This document shows positions 20,574 through 30,566 of a stretch of DNA of 64,000 nucleotides, one piece after another (within the stretch, counting starts at the first letter, position 1; each line of letters begins with the position of its first letter). Under the pieces are notes generated by a model that was given only the letters and a program-made list of their open reading frames with translations, was not told the origin of the DNA and ran no database searches. Made by a program: the position numbers and the translations under genes. The DNA comes from Desulfovibrio sp. Marseille-P6017 (GTDB lineage Bacteria; Bacillota_A; Clostridia; Peptostreptococcales; Peptostreptococcaceae): the NCBI GenBank assembly GCA_900604495.1, contig UWOR01000013.1:1-64000 (forward strand), given 5' to 3'.

Positions 20574-21614
20574 CTATACTTTTATAACTTTATATCCGGC
20601 TGATTTAAGCAACCTGTTCATGATAGCTCTTCCTACCCCGCTATTAGGAAATTCTTCAGAATAAATTTTATCTACATTATTCTTATCCATTTCTATTAAA
20701 GTACTAAATAAGTTAGTTCCAACCTCATCTAAGTTATCACCTAAACCTATCACTATTCCTCTATATTTAGACTTATTTTTATTTAAACACATGACTCCAG
20801 TTCTTAATTCATTATTCGTGTTTTCTTCAATTAAATCGTTAATTTTTTTTACTACATCTTCTTCTTTTCCTGACACTATATAAACATCTGCATTAGGAGA
20901 GTAATGAGTATACTTCATTCCTGGAGCTTTCGCTTTATCATTATCTTCTTTCTTTTCTAAAGATGGATCTAAATCTACTTCTCCAATTAATTTTTCCAAT
21001 TCTTCTTTTGTTATACTTCCAGGTCTAAGAATCATAGGTATTCTTTCAGTCATATCTAAAACAGTAGATTCTAGTCCAAAATCACAATCTCCTCCTAATA
21101 TTATCCCACTTACTCTACCATACATCTCCTCTTTTACATGATTTCCTTTTGTAGGAGATGGTCTACCTGATATATTAGCTGAAGGTGCTGCTATCGGTAC
21201 TCCAGCTTCTTTTATTATAGCTTGAGCTATTTTATGAGATGGCATCCTTATAGCAACAGTTTCTAATCCACCACTAGTAGTTTTAGGTACTATATCCTTC
21301 TTATTTAAAACTATAGTTATTGGACCTGGCCAAAAAGCATCCATTACTATTTTAGCTTTCTCACTTACATTATCCGCTAAATCATATACATCTTTCTTAT
21401 CACAAATATGTACTATAAGAGGATTATCACTAGGTCTTCCTTTTGCTTCATATATTTTTTTTACAGCACTATCGTCTAATGCATTTGCTCCTAGACCATA
21501 AACTGTCTCTGTAGGAAATATTACTGTTTTTCCTTGTTTTAAAAATTTTGCTTGTTTTCTTATTTCATTAATATCTATATTATTTTCGTCAATTTCACTT
21601 ATGATAGTTTTCAT
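20574..21614 (-). CDS. threonylcarbamoyl-AMP synthase (Sua5/YwlC)
   Basis: Makes threonylcarbamoyl-adenylate for the t6A modification of ANN-decoding tRNAs. It is 346 residues, the long Sua5 form. The YrdC domain (residues ~15-205) has the KGRPSDNPLIVHI and PSANISGRPSPT motifs. A linker with TH-YSPNADVYIV leads to the C-terminal Sua5 Rossmann domain (to ~345). It is the B. subtilis YwlC type, next to prfA/prmC as in other Firmicutes. Confidence 0.94.
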   Translation of the reverse strand: MKTIISEIDENNIDINEIRKQAKFLKQGKTVIFPTETVYGLGANALDDSAVKKIYEAKGRPSDNPLIVHICDKKDVYDLADNVSEKAKIVMDAFWPGPITIVLNKKDIVPKTTSGGLETVAIRMPSHKIAQAIIKEAGVPIAAPSANISGRPSPTKGNHVKEEMYGRVSGIILGGDCDFGLESTVLDMTERIPMILRPGSITKEELEKLIGEVDLDPSLEKKEDNDKAKAPGMKYTHYSPNADVYIVSGKEEDVVKKINDLIEENTNNELRTGVMCLNKNKSKYRGIVIGLGDNLDEVGTNLFSTLIEMDKNNVDKIYSEEFPNSGVGRAIMNRLLKSAGYKVIKV

Positions 21615-21639
21615 TTAGCATACCTACCTTTGTCTTAAT

Positions 21640-22320
21640 TTAGATGCAATATACAATTAGTGTACCTACTAAAAATCCAATTATACAATACAGGCTTCTT
21701 GATTTAGGAAATATCTCTTCTAAAACAACATACATCATTGTACCTGCTGCTGTTGCAAGAAACACACCTATAAGAGAACTAAATATTCCTCCAAAATAAG
21801 CACCTAAAAAACTTCCTACCCCCATAGGTATTCCGGCTATTACAGTAAATAAAATCACCTTTGTAATTTTCATTTTACTTCCAACCAAACTCAATGCTGT
21901 AGCTAATCCTTCTGGTACATTATGTATTCCAATAACAATCGCTAGTGTCATTCCAAGAGATTCTTTTGACATAAATGAAGAACCTATTGCTAACCCTTCC
22001 GGTAAGTTATGTAGTAATATACTAAAAAAGATTAAATAACCAGACTTCATATCACTAGATACATCTAATTTAGATTTAATTATCATAGTTATTATTACAC
22101 CTAAGAATGTAAAAATAACAGTTTGAATAACCCCCATAACTTCCATAGATTCTTTCATAAGGTCAAATACAACAACAGCAAGCATTATTCCACCAGATAA
22201 CCCCATAAAAAAATCTATATATTTGTCCACTTTTTTCTTAAAAATCGCCGAGATTAAACCACCAAGGCCAGTCCCCATAACTCCTGCAAGTAAACCAATT
22301 AAAGTTATTTTTAATATCAA
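21640..22320 (-). CDS. ZIP-family divalent metal transporter
   Basis: A 226-residue membrane protein with ~8 transmembrane helices. The metal-binding helices 4 and 5 show HNLPEGLAIGSSF and IHNVPEGLATAL, the ZIP signature. It should import Zn2+ or a similar metal. The start is a TTG at 22320 with GGGGGA upstream. It has the ZupT/GufA-like subfamily length. It sits in the ywlC-prfA cluster, with no metal-responsive site seen. Confidence 0.9.
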   Translation of the reverse strand: MILKITLIGLLAGVMGTGLGGLISAIFKKKVDKYIDFFMGLSGGIMLAVVVFDLMKESMEVMGVIQTVIFTFLGVIITMIIKSKLDVSSDMKSGYLIFFSILLHNLPEGLAIGSSFMSKESLGMTLAIVIGIHNVPEGLATALSLVGSKMKITKVILFTVIAGIPMGVGSFLGAYFGGIFSSLIGVFLATAAGTMMYVVLEEIFPKSRSLYCIIGFLVGTLIVYCI

Positions 22321-22393
22321 TTCTCTATCCCCCTTGTACTGTTATATAATAATTATATACAGTACACCCCTATAACATAACTAAAGTAGCTAT

Positions 22394-22422
22394 AGAAAAA
22401 TCCCTAAATATTAGGGATTTAT
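22394..22422 (-). terminator. terminator of prfA
   Basis: A 10-bp stem AAATCCCTAA / TTAGGGATTT. On the minus strand it is followed by TTTC. It overlaps the prfA stop codon. Confidence 0.7.
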
Positions 22423-23483
22423 ATTGCAGACATTTTTTCAGTTTGATCAACTGTTATAAGAGCATCTATCATTTCATCTATGTCTCCATCTAAGAATTGA
22501 TCTAACTTATATAATGTTAAATTTATTCTATGATCACTTACTCTACCTTGAGGGAAGTTGTAAGTTCTTATTCTTTCAGATCTGTCTCCTGTACCTACCT
22601 GACTCTTTCTTTCAGCTGATATTTCTTTATTTTGTTCAGCTATTGCTTTATCATTAAGTCTTGCGACTAATATTTTTAAAGCTTGTTCTTTATTCTTTAA
22701 TTGTGACTTACCATCTTGACAAGATACTACTTCACCTGTAGGTATATGAGTTATTCTAACTGCAGAGTCAGTAGTATTAACACTTTGCCCACCATTTCCT
22801 GATGAACGGAACACGTCTATTCTTAAATCATTTGGATTTATATTTACTTCTACTGTTTCAACCTCTGGTAATACAGCAACAGTTGCTGTTGATGTATGTA
22901 TTCTTCCTCCAGATTCAGTTGCAGGTATTCTTTGAACTCTATGAACTCCTGATTCATATTTTAATCTTGAATATGCTCCTTTACCTTTTATTAAGAAAGA
23001 TACTTCTTTATATCCACCAACACCAGTATCACTAGCACTTAATAATTCAATTTTCCATCTTCTTCTTTCAGCGTATCTTGAATACATTCTGAATAAATCT
23101 CCAGCAAATAGAGCTGCCTCATCTCCACCTGCTCCACCTCTAACCTCAACTATAACGTTCTTTTCATCATTAGGGTCCTTAGGTAATAATAATATTTTTA
23201 ATTCAGCTTCTAATGGTTCTACTTGAGCTTCCATCTCTGATAATTCCATTTTAGCTAATTCTCTTAATTCTTCATCTGATTCTTCTTGTAATATTTCCTT
23301 AGACTCTTTTATAGTGTTTAAAACTGATTGGTACTCTCTGAATTTCATTATAATCGGCTCTAAGTCTGAATGTTCCTTCATATACTTTTGCCAAACTTTT
23401 TGATCATTGATTATCTCTGGATCACTTATCTTTTCAGTTAATTCTTTATATTTATCTTCTAGTACTGCTAATTTCTGTAACAT
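22419..23483 (-). CDS. prfA: peptide chain release factor 1
   Basis: Reads UAA and UAG stop codons, 354 residues. The GGQ motif is at 231-233 in RSSGNGGQS, and the PAT stop-codon reader is at 187-189 in [10 protein letters not shown], which tells RF1 from RF2. The ribosome binding site is AGAGGTG. It comes directly before ZIP/ywlC in the genome order and after prmC in transcription. Confidence 0.97.
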   Translation of the reverse strand: MLQKLAVLEDKYKELTEKISDPEIINDQKVWQKYMKEHSDLEPIIMKFREYQSVLNTIKESKEILQEESDEELRELAKMELSEMEAQVEPLEAELKILLLPKDPNDEKNVIVEVRGGAGGDEAALFAGDLFRMYSRYAERRRWKIELLSASDTGVGGYKEVSFLIKGKGAYSRLKYESGVHRVQRIPATESGGRIHTSTATVAVLPEVETVEVNINPNDLRIDVFRSSGNGGQSVNTTDSAVRITHIPTGEVVSCQDGKSQLKNKEQALKILVARLNDKAIAEQNKEISAERKSQVGTGDRSERIRTYNFPQGRVSDHRINLTLYKLDQFLDGDIDEMIDALITVDQTEKMSAI

Positions 23484-23525
23484 ACTTTCACCTCTTTAAT
23501 TGTAGCATATCAATTTTTCATTATA

Positions 23526-24377
23526 TCATAGTTTATAACCTATAACAACTCTCTCGATACCTTGTAAGTCTTTCTTTGTATATATTTTATTATACCCATT
23601 ATCTCTCATAATTTCTGAAACAGCCTGAGCTTGATCATGCCCTACCTCATATGCAAGGATCCCATTTTCTTTTAAATACTTTCTTGACTGCTCTGTTATT
23701 TCTCTATAAAAATCTAAACCATCTTCTCCTCCTTCTAGGGCAGTATATGGTTCATAGTCTTTTACTTGTATATGTAGAGTTTCTATATCCTTCTTTGGTA
23801 TATATGGTGGATTTGATACGATTACATCAAACTGAGTATCTGTATTTTCTATAGCGCTAAATAAATCTGATTTAATAAATGTTACTCTATCATCAACATT
23901 ATTATTTATAGCATTTATCTTTCCAACCTCTAATGGTACATCATACATATCAAATGATGTGACATTTGAACTAGGCAAGTATTTAGCTAAACTTATAGTT
24001 ATTGCACCAGATCCAGTCCCTATATCCAATATGTTTAATTGTTTTTCATCACTACAAAGCTCTATTAACTCTTCTACTAATGGTTCTGTATCTGGTCTAG
24101 GTATTAACACTCCTTCTTTTACATAAAAGTCTAATCCCATAAACTCTCTATTCCCAACTATATAAGCAATCGGTCTTCCTTTTATTCTATCTTCTACAAG
24201 ATTTTTAAATAATTCTTCTTCGTCTTTAGTAACTTCTTTATTTAAATTTAATCTTATATAAAGATTATCTACATTACCAAGTGCTTTTTCTAATAATATT
24301 TCGACATCTAGTCTAGGTGTATCACTTATAGTTTCTAATTCCTTTGAGTACTTTATAATTATATCTTTTATTGTCAT
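23526..24377 (-). CDS. prmC: peptide chain release factor N5-glutamine methyltransferase
   Basis: Methylates the GGQ glutamine of release factors, using SAM. It is 283 residues with an N-terminal helical domain, the SAM motif ILDIGTGSGAITISLA and the catalytic NPPY in VSNPPYIPKKD. It is in an operon with its substrate gene prfA (42-base gap). Confidence 0.96.
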   Translation of the reverse strand: MTIKDIIIKYSKELETISDTPRLDVEILLEKALGNVDNLYIRLNLNKEVTKDEEELFKNLVEDRIKGRPIAYIVGNREFMGLDFYVKEGVLIPRPDTEPLVEELIELCSDEKQLNILDIGTGSGAITISLAKYLPSSNVTSFDMYDVPLEVGKINAINNNVDDRVTFIKSDLFSAIENTDTQFDVIVSNPPYIPKKDIETLHIQVKDYEPYTALEGGEDGLDFYREITEQSRKYLKENGILAYEVGHDQAQAVSEIMRDNGYNKIYTKKDLQGIERVVIGYKL

Positions 24378-24389
24378 AACTGCTCCTTC

Positions 24390-25292
24390 TTACTTTACAA
24401 CAGCTTTTAATGCCGCAAGTGCAACCTCTAGTTGTAAATCATCTGGTTCTTTTGTTGTAAATTTTTGTAACATCATTCCTGGATAAGCAACAAATTTAGT
24501 TAATTTATTATTATATTTCCCAAGAAATCTTATTATTTCATAAGATATTCCTGCTACTATTGGTATACATATTATTCTCATAATCACTCTTATTAATGGA
24601 TTTGGCCATCCAAAAAATGAAAATAAAATTATCGATGTAGACATCACTATAAATAAAAAGTTAGTTCCACACCTAGGATGTAATGTTGTAAATTTTCTTG
24701 CATTTTCTACTGTAAGTTCTAAGTTATTCTCATAACAATATACAGCCTTATGTTCTGCTCCATGATACTGAAAAGTTCTTTCTATATCCTTATTTTTTGA
24801 AATTATAACAATATAAGCAAACAGTATCAGTATTCTAATTATTCCCTCTATTAAATTTAAAATAACCTTATTCGAAATAATATTGGAAAATAACCCTCCT
24901 AAAAATGTAGGAGTTAATACAAATAACCCTACTGATAATATTAGTGCTAATATCATAGATATTCCTACAATTACATCATTTACTTTATCCTTAAATATTC
25001 TTTTTAAAAATAAATCAAATTTATCTTCCTCTTCATCTTCATCTTCATCCATAAAAAATTCAGAAGAATAATTTAAACTATTTATACCTTCAATCATATT
25101 TTCAATCAATATAAATGTACCTCTAATAAATGGAATTTTATCTATTTTTTTTTCACTTATCCAACTTTTTATTTTATTTTTCTTTATTACAATTTCTCCA
25201 TCTGCTTTTCTAACAGCTATAGCTCTTTTTTGTTTTGATTGCATCATTACGCCTTCAATTAAAGCTTGACCCCCAACAGTCTGATTACTCAT
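24390..25292 (-). CDS. DUF1385 membrane protein (YqhQ-like)
   Basis: A 300-residue membrane protein of unknown role. The N-terminus VGGQALIEGVMMQ and the motif YHGAEHKAVYCYE plus HPRCGTNFLF are the DUF1385 hallmarks. There are about four transmembrane segments and an acidic stretch (DEDEDEEED) at ~82-90. It is commonly next to prmC/prfA/rpmE in clostridia, as here. The histidines and cysteine could bind metal, which is an inference. Confidence 0.88.
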   Translation of the reverse strand: MSNQTVGGQALIEGVMMQSKQKRAIAVRKADGEIVIKKNKIKSWISEKKIDKIPFIRGTFILIENMIEGINSLNYSSEFFMDEDEDEEEDKFDLFLKRIFKDKVNDVIVGISMILALILSVGLFVLTPTFLGGLFSNIISNKVILNLIEGIIRILILFAYIVIISKNKDIERTFQYHGAEHKAVYCYENNLELTVENARKFTTLHPRCGTNFLFIVMSTSIILFSFFGWPNPLIRVIMRIICIPIVAGISYEIIRFLGKYNNKLTKFVAYPGMMLQKFTTKEPDDLQLEVALAALKAVVK

Positions 25293-25342
25293 AGTTCACC
25301 TCTTAACTAATTTAAAGTTTTTTCTTATAATTTATTATAATA

Positions 25343-25384
25343 TAAAAACACCCTTTAAAGTAAATTTTATATTACTCTAAAGGG
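25343..25384 (-). terminator. terminator of tdk
   Basis: The stem CCCTTTAGAGTAA / TTACTTTAAAGGG, with a one-base mismatch. On the minus strand it is followed by TGTTTTT. Confidence 0.75.
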
Positions 25385-25404
25385 ATATATTGTTAAATTA
25401 GTAT

Positions 25405-25980
25405 TTACTTATATACTACGTGACACTTTCTACATCTAGCCTCATAACTTTCAACTGCTCCAACTTGAATGATTGGATCATCATACTTAGCAGGCTCTCC
25501 ATTTATTAATCTTTGAGATCTAGTGGCTGGTTGGCCACAAACTGAGCATACAGCTTGTATCTTATCAACAAATTCAGCTACAGCTAATAATCTTGGAGTC
25601 GGTCCAAAAGGCTCACCTTTGAAATCCATATCTAAGCCAGCTGCTATAACTCTAATACCTTTATTAGCTAAATCTACAGCTATATTTACTATTTCTGCAT
25701 CAAAGAACTGAACTTCATCAATTCCTACAACTTGAACTTTATCATCTATATAATCATAAATTTCACTAGCTTTATTTATAGGTGTTGCATCTATACTTTC
25801 TCCACTATGCGAAACTACGTCTTCTTTGCTATATCTATCATCTATTTTAGGTTTAAATACTAAAACATTTTGTTTTGCTATTCTAGCTCTTTTTAATCTT
25901 CTTATAAGCTCTTCACTTTTCCCGCTGTACATTGGTCCAATTACAGCTTCTATATAACCATGATTTATCGGTCTATACAT
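25405..25980 (-). CDS. tdk: thymidine kinase (type II)
   Basis: Phosphorylates thymidine with ATP, 191 residues. The P-loop is GPMYSGKS (15-22), [11 protein letters not shown] holds the Walker B region, and a zinc lasso uses CSVC and CRKC. It lies between rpmE and the YqhQ-like gene, with its own terminator. Confidence 0.96.
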   Translation of the reverse strand: MYRPINHGYIEAVIGPMYSGKSEELIRRLKRARIAKQNVLVFKPKIDDRYSKEDVVSHSGESIDATPINKASEIYDYIDDKVQVVGIDEVQFFDAEIVNIAVDLANKGIRVIAAGLDMDFKGEPFGPTPRLLAVAEFVDKIQAVCSVCGQPATRSQRLINGEPAKYDDPIIQVGAVESYEARCRKCHVVYK

Positions 25981-26000
25981 TCTTAGAACCCCCTATTACA

Positions 26001-26034
26001 ATAAAATAGGAGTTGGCTATTCCCAACTCCATTT
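26001..26034 (-). terminator. terminator of rpmE
   Basis: The stem GGAGTTGG / CCAACTCC (26009-26016, 26023-26030). On the minus strand it is followed by TATTTTATT. Confidence 0.85.
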
Positions 26035-26043
26035 TTATAAAAA

Positions 26044-26253
26044 TTAGTCCATTTTGAATCTCTTCTTGAATTTGTCGATTCTTCCACCTTTTTCTATATT
26101 CTTTTGCTTTCCTGTATAGAATGGATGGCATTCTGAACATATTTCAACTTTTATTTCATCGTTAGTTGAACCAGCCATGAACTTGTTTCCACATGCACAG
26201 CTTACTTCGATAACATCGTATTTTGGTTGTATATCTTTTTGCATCATTGTCAC
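26044..26253 (-). CDS. rpmE: 50S ribosomal protein L31
   Basis: A 69-residue ribosomal protein. It has zinc-binding cysteines (CACGN near residue 19 and CSEC near 37), so it is the zinc-binding C+ form. HPFYTGKQ is the L31 signature. It has a promoter of its own 60-90 bases upstream. Confidence 0.95.
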   Translation of the reverse strand: MTMMQKDIQPKYDVIEVSCACGNKFMAGSTNDEIKVEICSECHPFYTGKQKNIEKGGRIDKFKKRFKMD

Positions 26254-26314
26254 CTCTTCTCTTAATTTTTAAAATTAATTATATTAATTTTTCATTTACA
26301 TTATCAACTACACC

Positions 26315-26343
26315 ATTATAACACAAGTTTTTTTGTGGTACAA
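26315..26343 (-). promoter_or_regulatory. promoter of rpmE
   Basis: On the minus strand: TTGTAC (26338-26343), a 17-base spacer and the perfect -10 TATAAT (26315-26320). It lies between rho and rpmE, where no rho terminator is seen. Confidence 0.75.
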
Positions 26344-26360
26344 GGAGTTTTTGAATTACT

Positions 26361-27926
26361 TTAAAGTGCTTTTATTGATTTAACAAACTCATCATTATTC
26401 TTTGTTCTTTTTAGTAATTCTATAACTTTATCTGTAACTTCCATAACAGAATTATTACTCATTTCTCTTCTTAATCTCCAAAGAGCTGTCTTTTCTTCTT
26501 CTGTAAGTAATAAGTCTTCTCTTCTAGTTCCTGACTTGTATATATCCACTGCTGGGAATATTCTCTTCTCAGCAAGTTTTCTATCTAAATGTAGTTCCAT
26601 ATTACCCGTACCTTTGAATTCTTCAAATATTACATCATCCATTCTAGATCCAGTTTCTACTAAAGCAGTTGCAAGTATTGTCAATGAACCACCTTGTCTT
26701 ATATTTCTTGCTGCACCAAAGAATTTTTTCGGACCATGTAATGCTCCAGGGTCAATACCTCCTGATAAAGTTCTTCCTGTAGGAGATATTGTTAAGTTAT
26801 ATGCTCTAGCAAGTCTAGTTATACTATCTAGTAATATTACAACATCTTTTCCATGCTCGACTAATCTTTGTGCTCTATTTAATACCATTTCTGCAACCTT
26901 AACATGATGACTTGATACTTGATCAAAAGTAGAATAAATAACATCCCCATTAATTGATTCCTTCATGTCTGTAACTTCTTCAGGCCTTTCATCTATAAGA
27001 AGAACTATTAACTCTACATTTGGATGATTTTTAACTATGCTATTTGCTACATTTTTAAGAAGCATAGTTTTACCAGCCTTTGGTGGAGCAACTATTAATC
27101 CTCTTTGTCCTTTACCTATTGGTGATATTAAATCTATAAGTCTTGTTGCTATTTCACTTTGGCTTTTTTCTAAAGTTAGCTTTTCTTCAGGATATATTGG
27201 AGTTAGAGTTTCGAAAGACTTTCTTTGTATAGCAGTCTCTGGTTTTTCATCATTTATTTTTTGAACATATAAAAGAGCTCTAAACTTTTCACCGCTTTTA
27301 GGATGTCTAGTTATTCCCTTTACTTTATCTCCCGTTTTCATATTAAATCTTCTTATCTGAGATGGTGAAACATAAACATCATCTTCTGTAGATAAATAGT
27401 TTGAACCCCTTAAGAATCCAAATCCATCTGGTAATATTTCAAGTACTCCCATTACTTCGTCTTCCTTAGATGTATTGAATTCATCTATTATCTTTGATTC
27501 TTCAACTACTTTAGGAGTATAGTAAGACTTATTATTGCTATAACTTCTAGATTGTCTATTATCAACACCTTGAACTCTAGTATACTCATTATTTTGAGTT
27601 CTATTTTCCGTTCTTAGATTTTTAGAATCTACATATCTTCCACTACTTTGATTTTCAACTTTAGTATATGGCTTAACATAAGTTTTTTCAGATTTGTTTG
27701 CTATTTCAGAAGTATCTTGACTCTTTACATTTGTATATTTATATTCAGACTTAATTTCATCCTTTTTTTCACTCTTGATTGTATCTTTTATTACATTTTC
27801 ATTTATAATTTCAACTAATTCACCTTTTTTGTATTTACTAACTGATTTTATATCTAGTTCTTTAGCTATCTCTCTTAATTGTGTTAGAGTTTTACTATTT
27901 AATTCTTCTATCGTTAAATTATTCAA
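26361..27926 (-). CDS. rho: transcription termination factor Rho, with long N-terminal insertion
   Basis: An RNA helicase hexamer, 521 residues against ~420 usual. Domains: Rho_N (1-45), an insertion (~50-150) rich in N, Q, S, Y and K, the RNA-binding cold-shock-like domain (~155-225) and the RecA ATPase core with P-loop APPKAGKT (280-287), ending [17 protein letters not shown]. The start is a TTG at 27926 with GAGGAGG upstream. The insertion resembles the prion-like region reported for C. botulinum Rho in composition, but no aggregation can be shown from sequence. Confidence 0.95.
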   Translation of the reverse strand: MNNLTIEELNSKTLTQLREIAKELDIKSVSKYKKGELVEIINENVIKDTIKSEKKDEIKSEYKYTNVKSQDTSEIANKSEKTYVKPYTKVENQSSGRYVDSKNLRTENRTQNNEYTRVQGVDNRQSRSYSNNKSYYTPKVVEESKIIDEFNTSKEDEVMGVLEILPDGFGFLRGSNYLSTEDDVYVSPSQIRRFNMKTGDKVKGITRHPKSGEKFRALLYVQKINDEKPETAIQRKSFETLTPIYPEEKLTLEKSQSEIATRLIDLISPIGKGQRGLIVAPPKAGKTMLLKNVANSIVKNHPNVELIVLLIDERPEEVTDMKESINGDVIYSTFDQVSSHHVKVAEMVLNRAQRLVEHGKDVVILLDSITRLARAYNLTISPTGRTLSGGIDPGALHGPKKFFGAARNIRQGGSLTILATALVETGSRMDDVIFEEFKGTGNMELHLDRKLAEKRIFPAVDIYKSGTRREDLLLTEEEKTALWRLRREMSNNSVMEVTDKVIELLKRTKNNDEFVKSIKAL

Positions 27927-28177
27927 GTTAAAAAAATCCTCCTCATGTATAACTTATATTTCATTTTGTTTTTTAAATTTATATTCAATCGGAAATTAAA
28001 GGTGTGAAAAAGAAAAGTTCATTAAAATAATTAAATTAATAATATCATTATTGTTATATTATGGTCAATAAATAATATTAGAATACCTATTTTAATAAAT
28101 TTTATTATTTATTTACCTTCATGTTAAAATTAATACATAATAATATTATATTCTATTTTTCTTAAATATGCTACAAA
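27927..28177. other. non-coding region upstream of rho
   Basis: About 250 A+T-rich bases between rho and glpX. Apart from the rho ribosome binding site and the glpX terminator next to it, I see no gene, repeat or clear promoter. Confidence 0.5.
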
Positions 28178-28219
28178 TTAAAAAGGTTAAGATATCTATA
28201 TAAGACATCCTAACCTATA
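28178..28219 (-). terminator. terminator of glpX
   Basis: The stem AGGTTAgGATgTC / GAtATCtTAACCT (28184-28196, 28203-28215; small letters mark mismatches). On the minus strand it is followed by TTTTAATTT. Confidence 0.75.
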
Positions 28220-28222
28220 ATT

Positions 28223-29224
28223 TTAGTCCATATTATATTTTTTCATTAAATCAACTAGTATATCATTTTTATCTAAGTTATGAATTGCATCTACAAACCT
28301 TATAGTACCTGTTTTTCCTCTCATAACTACAGATTGAGTTTTAGCTTTATTATTACCTATAGGAGTTACTCCCTTTAATAAATCTCCTTGAGTAATACCT
28401 GTAGCAGCAAAGAATAAATCATCTCCCTTTGCTAAATCATCTATATATAATACTCTATTTATATCATCATCAGAGAATCCCATCTCATAACATCTATTTA
28501 TTTCTTGATCACTTAGAGGATATATTTGCCCTTGCATATCTCCTCCCATACATTTAACAGCAGCTGCTGTTATTACACCTTCTGGACCTCCACCGATTCC
28601 CATAAGCATATCTATTCCTGTATCTTCAAAACAAGTTGCTATTCCTGCTGCAACATCACCATCACTAAATACCTTTATTCTTGCTCCTAACTTTCTAGCT
28701 GCTTGAACTATATAATCATGTCTTTCTCTATCTTGAGTTATTATAGTCATTTCAGAAGTCTTCTTACCTAAAGCATTTGCAACAGATATTATATTTTCCT
28801 CTGCACTTTTATTTAAGTCTATAGCTCCTTTTGCTCTTGGCCCAACTATAATCTTTTTCATATACGTATCAGGTGCATTTAGTAAACTGCCTTTCGCACC
28901 CATAGCTATTACCGATATTGCATTAGGAAGCCCCTTAGCTATTAGAGTTGTTCCCTCCAATGGATCAACAGCTATATCTACTTCCTTACAGTCGTCAGTT
29001 TGTAAACCAACTTTCTCCCCTATATAAAGCATAGGTGCTTCATCGAGCTCACCTTCACCTATAACAACTTCGCCACTTATTTTTATAGATTCAAAAGCTC
29101 TTCTCATAGCTTCAACAGCTGCACCATCTGCACCATTTTTGTCTCCTCTTCCCATAAATTTAGAAGAAACTAAAGCCGCAGCTTCTGTTACTCTTACTAA
29201 CTCCAACGCCAAATTTCTATCCAT
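28223..29224 (-). CDS. glpX: class II fructose-1,6-bisphosphatase
   Basis: A gluconeogenic phosphatase, ~333 residues. Motifs: GRGDKNGADGAAVEAMR, VIGEGELDEAPMLYIGE and the metal-binding DPLEGTTLIAKGLPNA, all of the GlpX family. The ATG at 29224 is chosen because AAGGAGTG lies eight bases upstream; the open frame runs nine codons farther. It stands between the small membrane peptide gene and rho. Confidence 0.95.
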   Translation of the reverse strand: MDRNLALELVRVTEAAALVSSKFMGRGDKNGADGAAVEAMRRAFESIKISGEVVIGEGELDEAPMLYIGEKVGLQTDDCKEVDIAVDPLEGTTLIAKGLPNAISVIAMGAKGSLLNAPDTYMKKIIVGPRAKGAIDLNKSAEENIISVANALGKKTSEMTIITQDRERHDYIVQAARKLGARIKVFSDGDVAAGIATCFEDTGIDMLMGIGGGPEGVITAAAVKCMGGDMQGQIYPLSDQEINRCYEMGFSDDDINRVLYIDDLAKGDDLFFAATGITQGDLLKGVTPIGNNKAKTQSVVMRGKTGTIRFVDAIHNLDKNDILVDLMKKYNMD

Positions 29225-29365
29225 AATACGACACTCCTTAGTTATATTCACTAAAAATTATACATTATATTCATATTTTAGTAAATATACATCATTTTTT
29301 CTTTGTTTTTGTCATACTATTGTTAAAATTTTTTAAAATATATAACACACTAATCATTTTTATCA

Positions 29366-29428
29366 AACTAAAAGTAGCTATATATATATAATTTAAATAA
29401 AATTATATATATATAGCTACTTTTAGTT
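29366..29428. repeat. perfect 29-bp inverted repeat / terminator hairpin
   Basis: The arms at 29366-29394 and 29400-29428 are exact complements with a 5-base loop. The core is AGTAGC followed by alternating TA. It lies 17 bases after the stop of the 36-aa gene. The T-run is short, but the strong hairpin could end transcription on either strand. Confidence 0.75.
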
Positions 29429-29444
29429 ATTTATAACACTAATG

Positions 29445-29555
29445 CTAGAATCCAGCTATCATACCTATTACACTTACTACACTCGTAGATACTAAAGCCA
29501 CTACTATTGTTATTGCTATTATTTTATTTCTTTTTTTAGTTTTTTGTGCTGACAT
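29445..29555 (-). CDS. 36-aa single-pass membrane peptide
   Basis: The minus strand has an ATG at 29555 with a very good site (AGAGAGGTGG, seven bases upstream), 36 codons and a TAG at 29445. The product is a basic N-terminus (MSAQKTKKRNK) followed by one hydrophobic helix (IIAITIVVALVSTSVVSVIG). It is too short for most gene finders. It may belong to a small-protein class such as DUF4044-type peptides, but I cannot confirm this. It stands between galU and glpX, followed by the 29-bp hairpin. Confidence 0.7.
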   Translation of the reverse strand: MSAQKTKKRNKIIAITIVVALVSTSVVSVIGMIAGF

Positions 29556-29598
29556 CTATAAACCACCTCTCTAACTAAAAACTATATTTTATAGAGTT

Positions 29599-30492
29599 CT
29601 ACTTACTTTTATTTTTTTCTACACTTAATTTATCGCTTAAGTATTTCATAAATTCATTTTTAAGTTCAGGTCTTTTTAAAGCAAAATCTACAGTAGCCTC
29701 TAAAAAACCTAACTTATCTCCAACATCATATCTTTTACCTTCAAAAACATACGCATACATAGCTTCTTTTTTACTTAATACTTTTAAAGCATCAGTTAAT
29801 TGCACTTCTCCGTTTTTACCTGGAGGTAACATCTCTAATATGGTAAAAATTTCTGGAGTTATTATATATCTACCTAAAATCCCAATATTTGATGGAGCTT
29901 TATCTTTTTCTGGCTTTTCTACCAAATCCTTAACTTTATAAACTCTATCCTCAATATGTTTCGCAGATATTATACCATATTTATTAACTTCTTGTTCATC
30001 AACTTTTTGAACGCCAATTACAGTAGTTCTATATTCATTATAAATATCTATAATTTGCTTTAAACACGGAACTTTACTATCTACGATATCATCACCAAGC
30101 ATTACAGCAAAAGGCTCATTTCCAATAAAACTTTTCGCACAATAAATAGCATCTCCTAGTCCTTTTGGCTCTTTTTGTCTAATATAATAAATATTACTCA
30201 TATTAGATATATTTTGAACAACATCTAATAATTCTGTTTTACCTTTTTTCTCTAAATCTAGTTCAAGCTCAACAGATTTATCAAAGTGATCTTCTATAGA
30301 TTTTTTATTTTTACCTGTTATAATTAAAATTTCTTCTATTCCTGAACTCACAGCTTCTTCTATTATATATTGTAACGTTGGCTTATCTACTATAGGTAGC
30401 ATTTCTTTAGGTTGTGCCTTTGTTGCTGGCAAAAACCTAGTTCCTAATCCCGCTGCTGGTATTATAGCTTTTCTTATTTTTGGGGCAGACAT
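29599..30492 (-). CDS. galU: UTP-glucose-1-phosphate uridylyltransferase
   Basis: Makes UDP-glucose for cell-wall and capsular sugars, ~297 residues. The N-terminal nucleotidyltransferase motif is AAGLGTRFLPATKAQPKEMLPI. PKGLGDAIYCAK and LGDD follow, and VEKPEKDKAPSN lies in the middle. The ATG at 30492 has GGAGG seven bases upstream. It is in the GT-A fold family, without truncation. Confidence 0.95.
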   Translation of the reverse strand: MSAPKIRKAIIPAAGLGTRFLPATKAQPKEMLPIVDKPTLQYIIEEAVSSGIEEILIITGKNKKSIEDHFDKSVELELDLEKKGKTELLDVVQNISNMSNIYYIRQKEPKGLGDAIYCAKSFIGNEPFAVMLGDDIVDSKVPCLKQIIDIYNEYRTTVIGVQKVDEQEVNKYGIISAKHIEDRVYKVKDLVEKPEKDKAPSNIGILGRYIITPEIFTILEMLPPGKNGEVQLTDALKVLSKKEAMYAYVFEGKRYDVGDKLGFLEATVDFALKRPELKNEFMKYLSDKLSVEKNKSK

Positions 30493-30507
30493 TATATATA
30501 CCTCCAT

Positions 30508-30546
30508 ATTAAAATGGGCTGTTTTAATATTAATAAAACAAGCCCT
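30508..30546 (-). terminator. terminator of the pepF-like gene
   Basis: The stem GGGCtTGTTTTA / TAAAACA-GCCC. On the minus strand it is followed by ATTTTAAT. It lies between the pepF-like stop and galU. Confidence 0.75.
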
Positions 30547-30566
30547 TTGTATTTTTAAATAAAATT

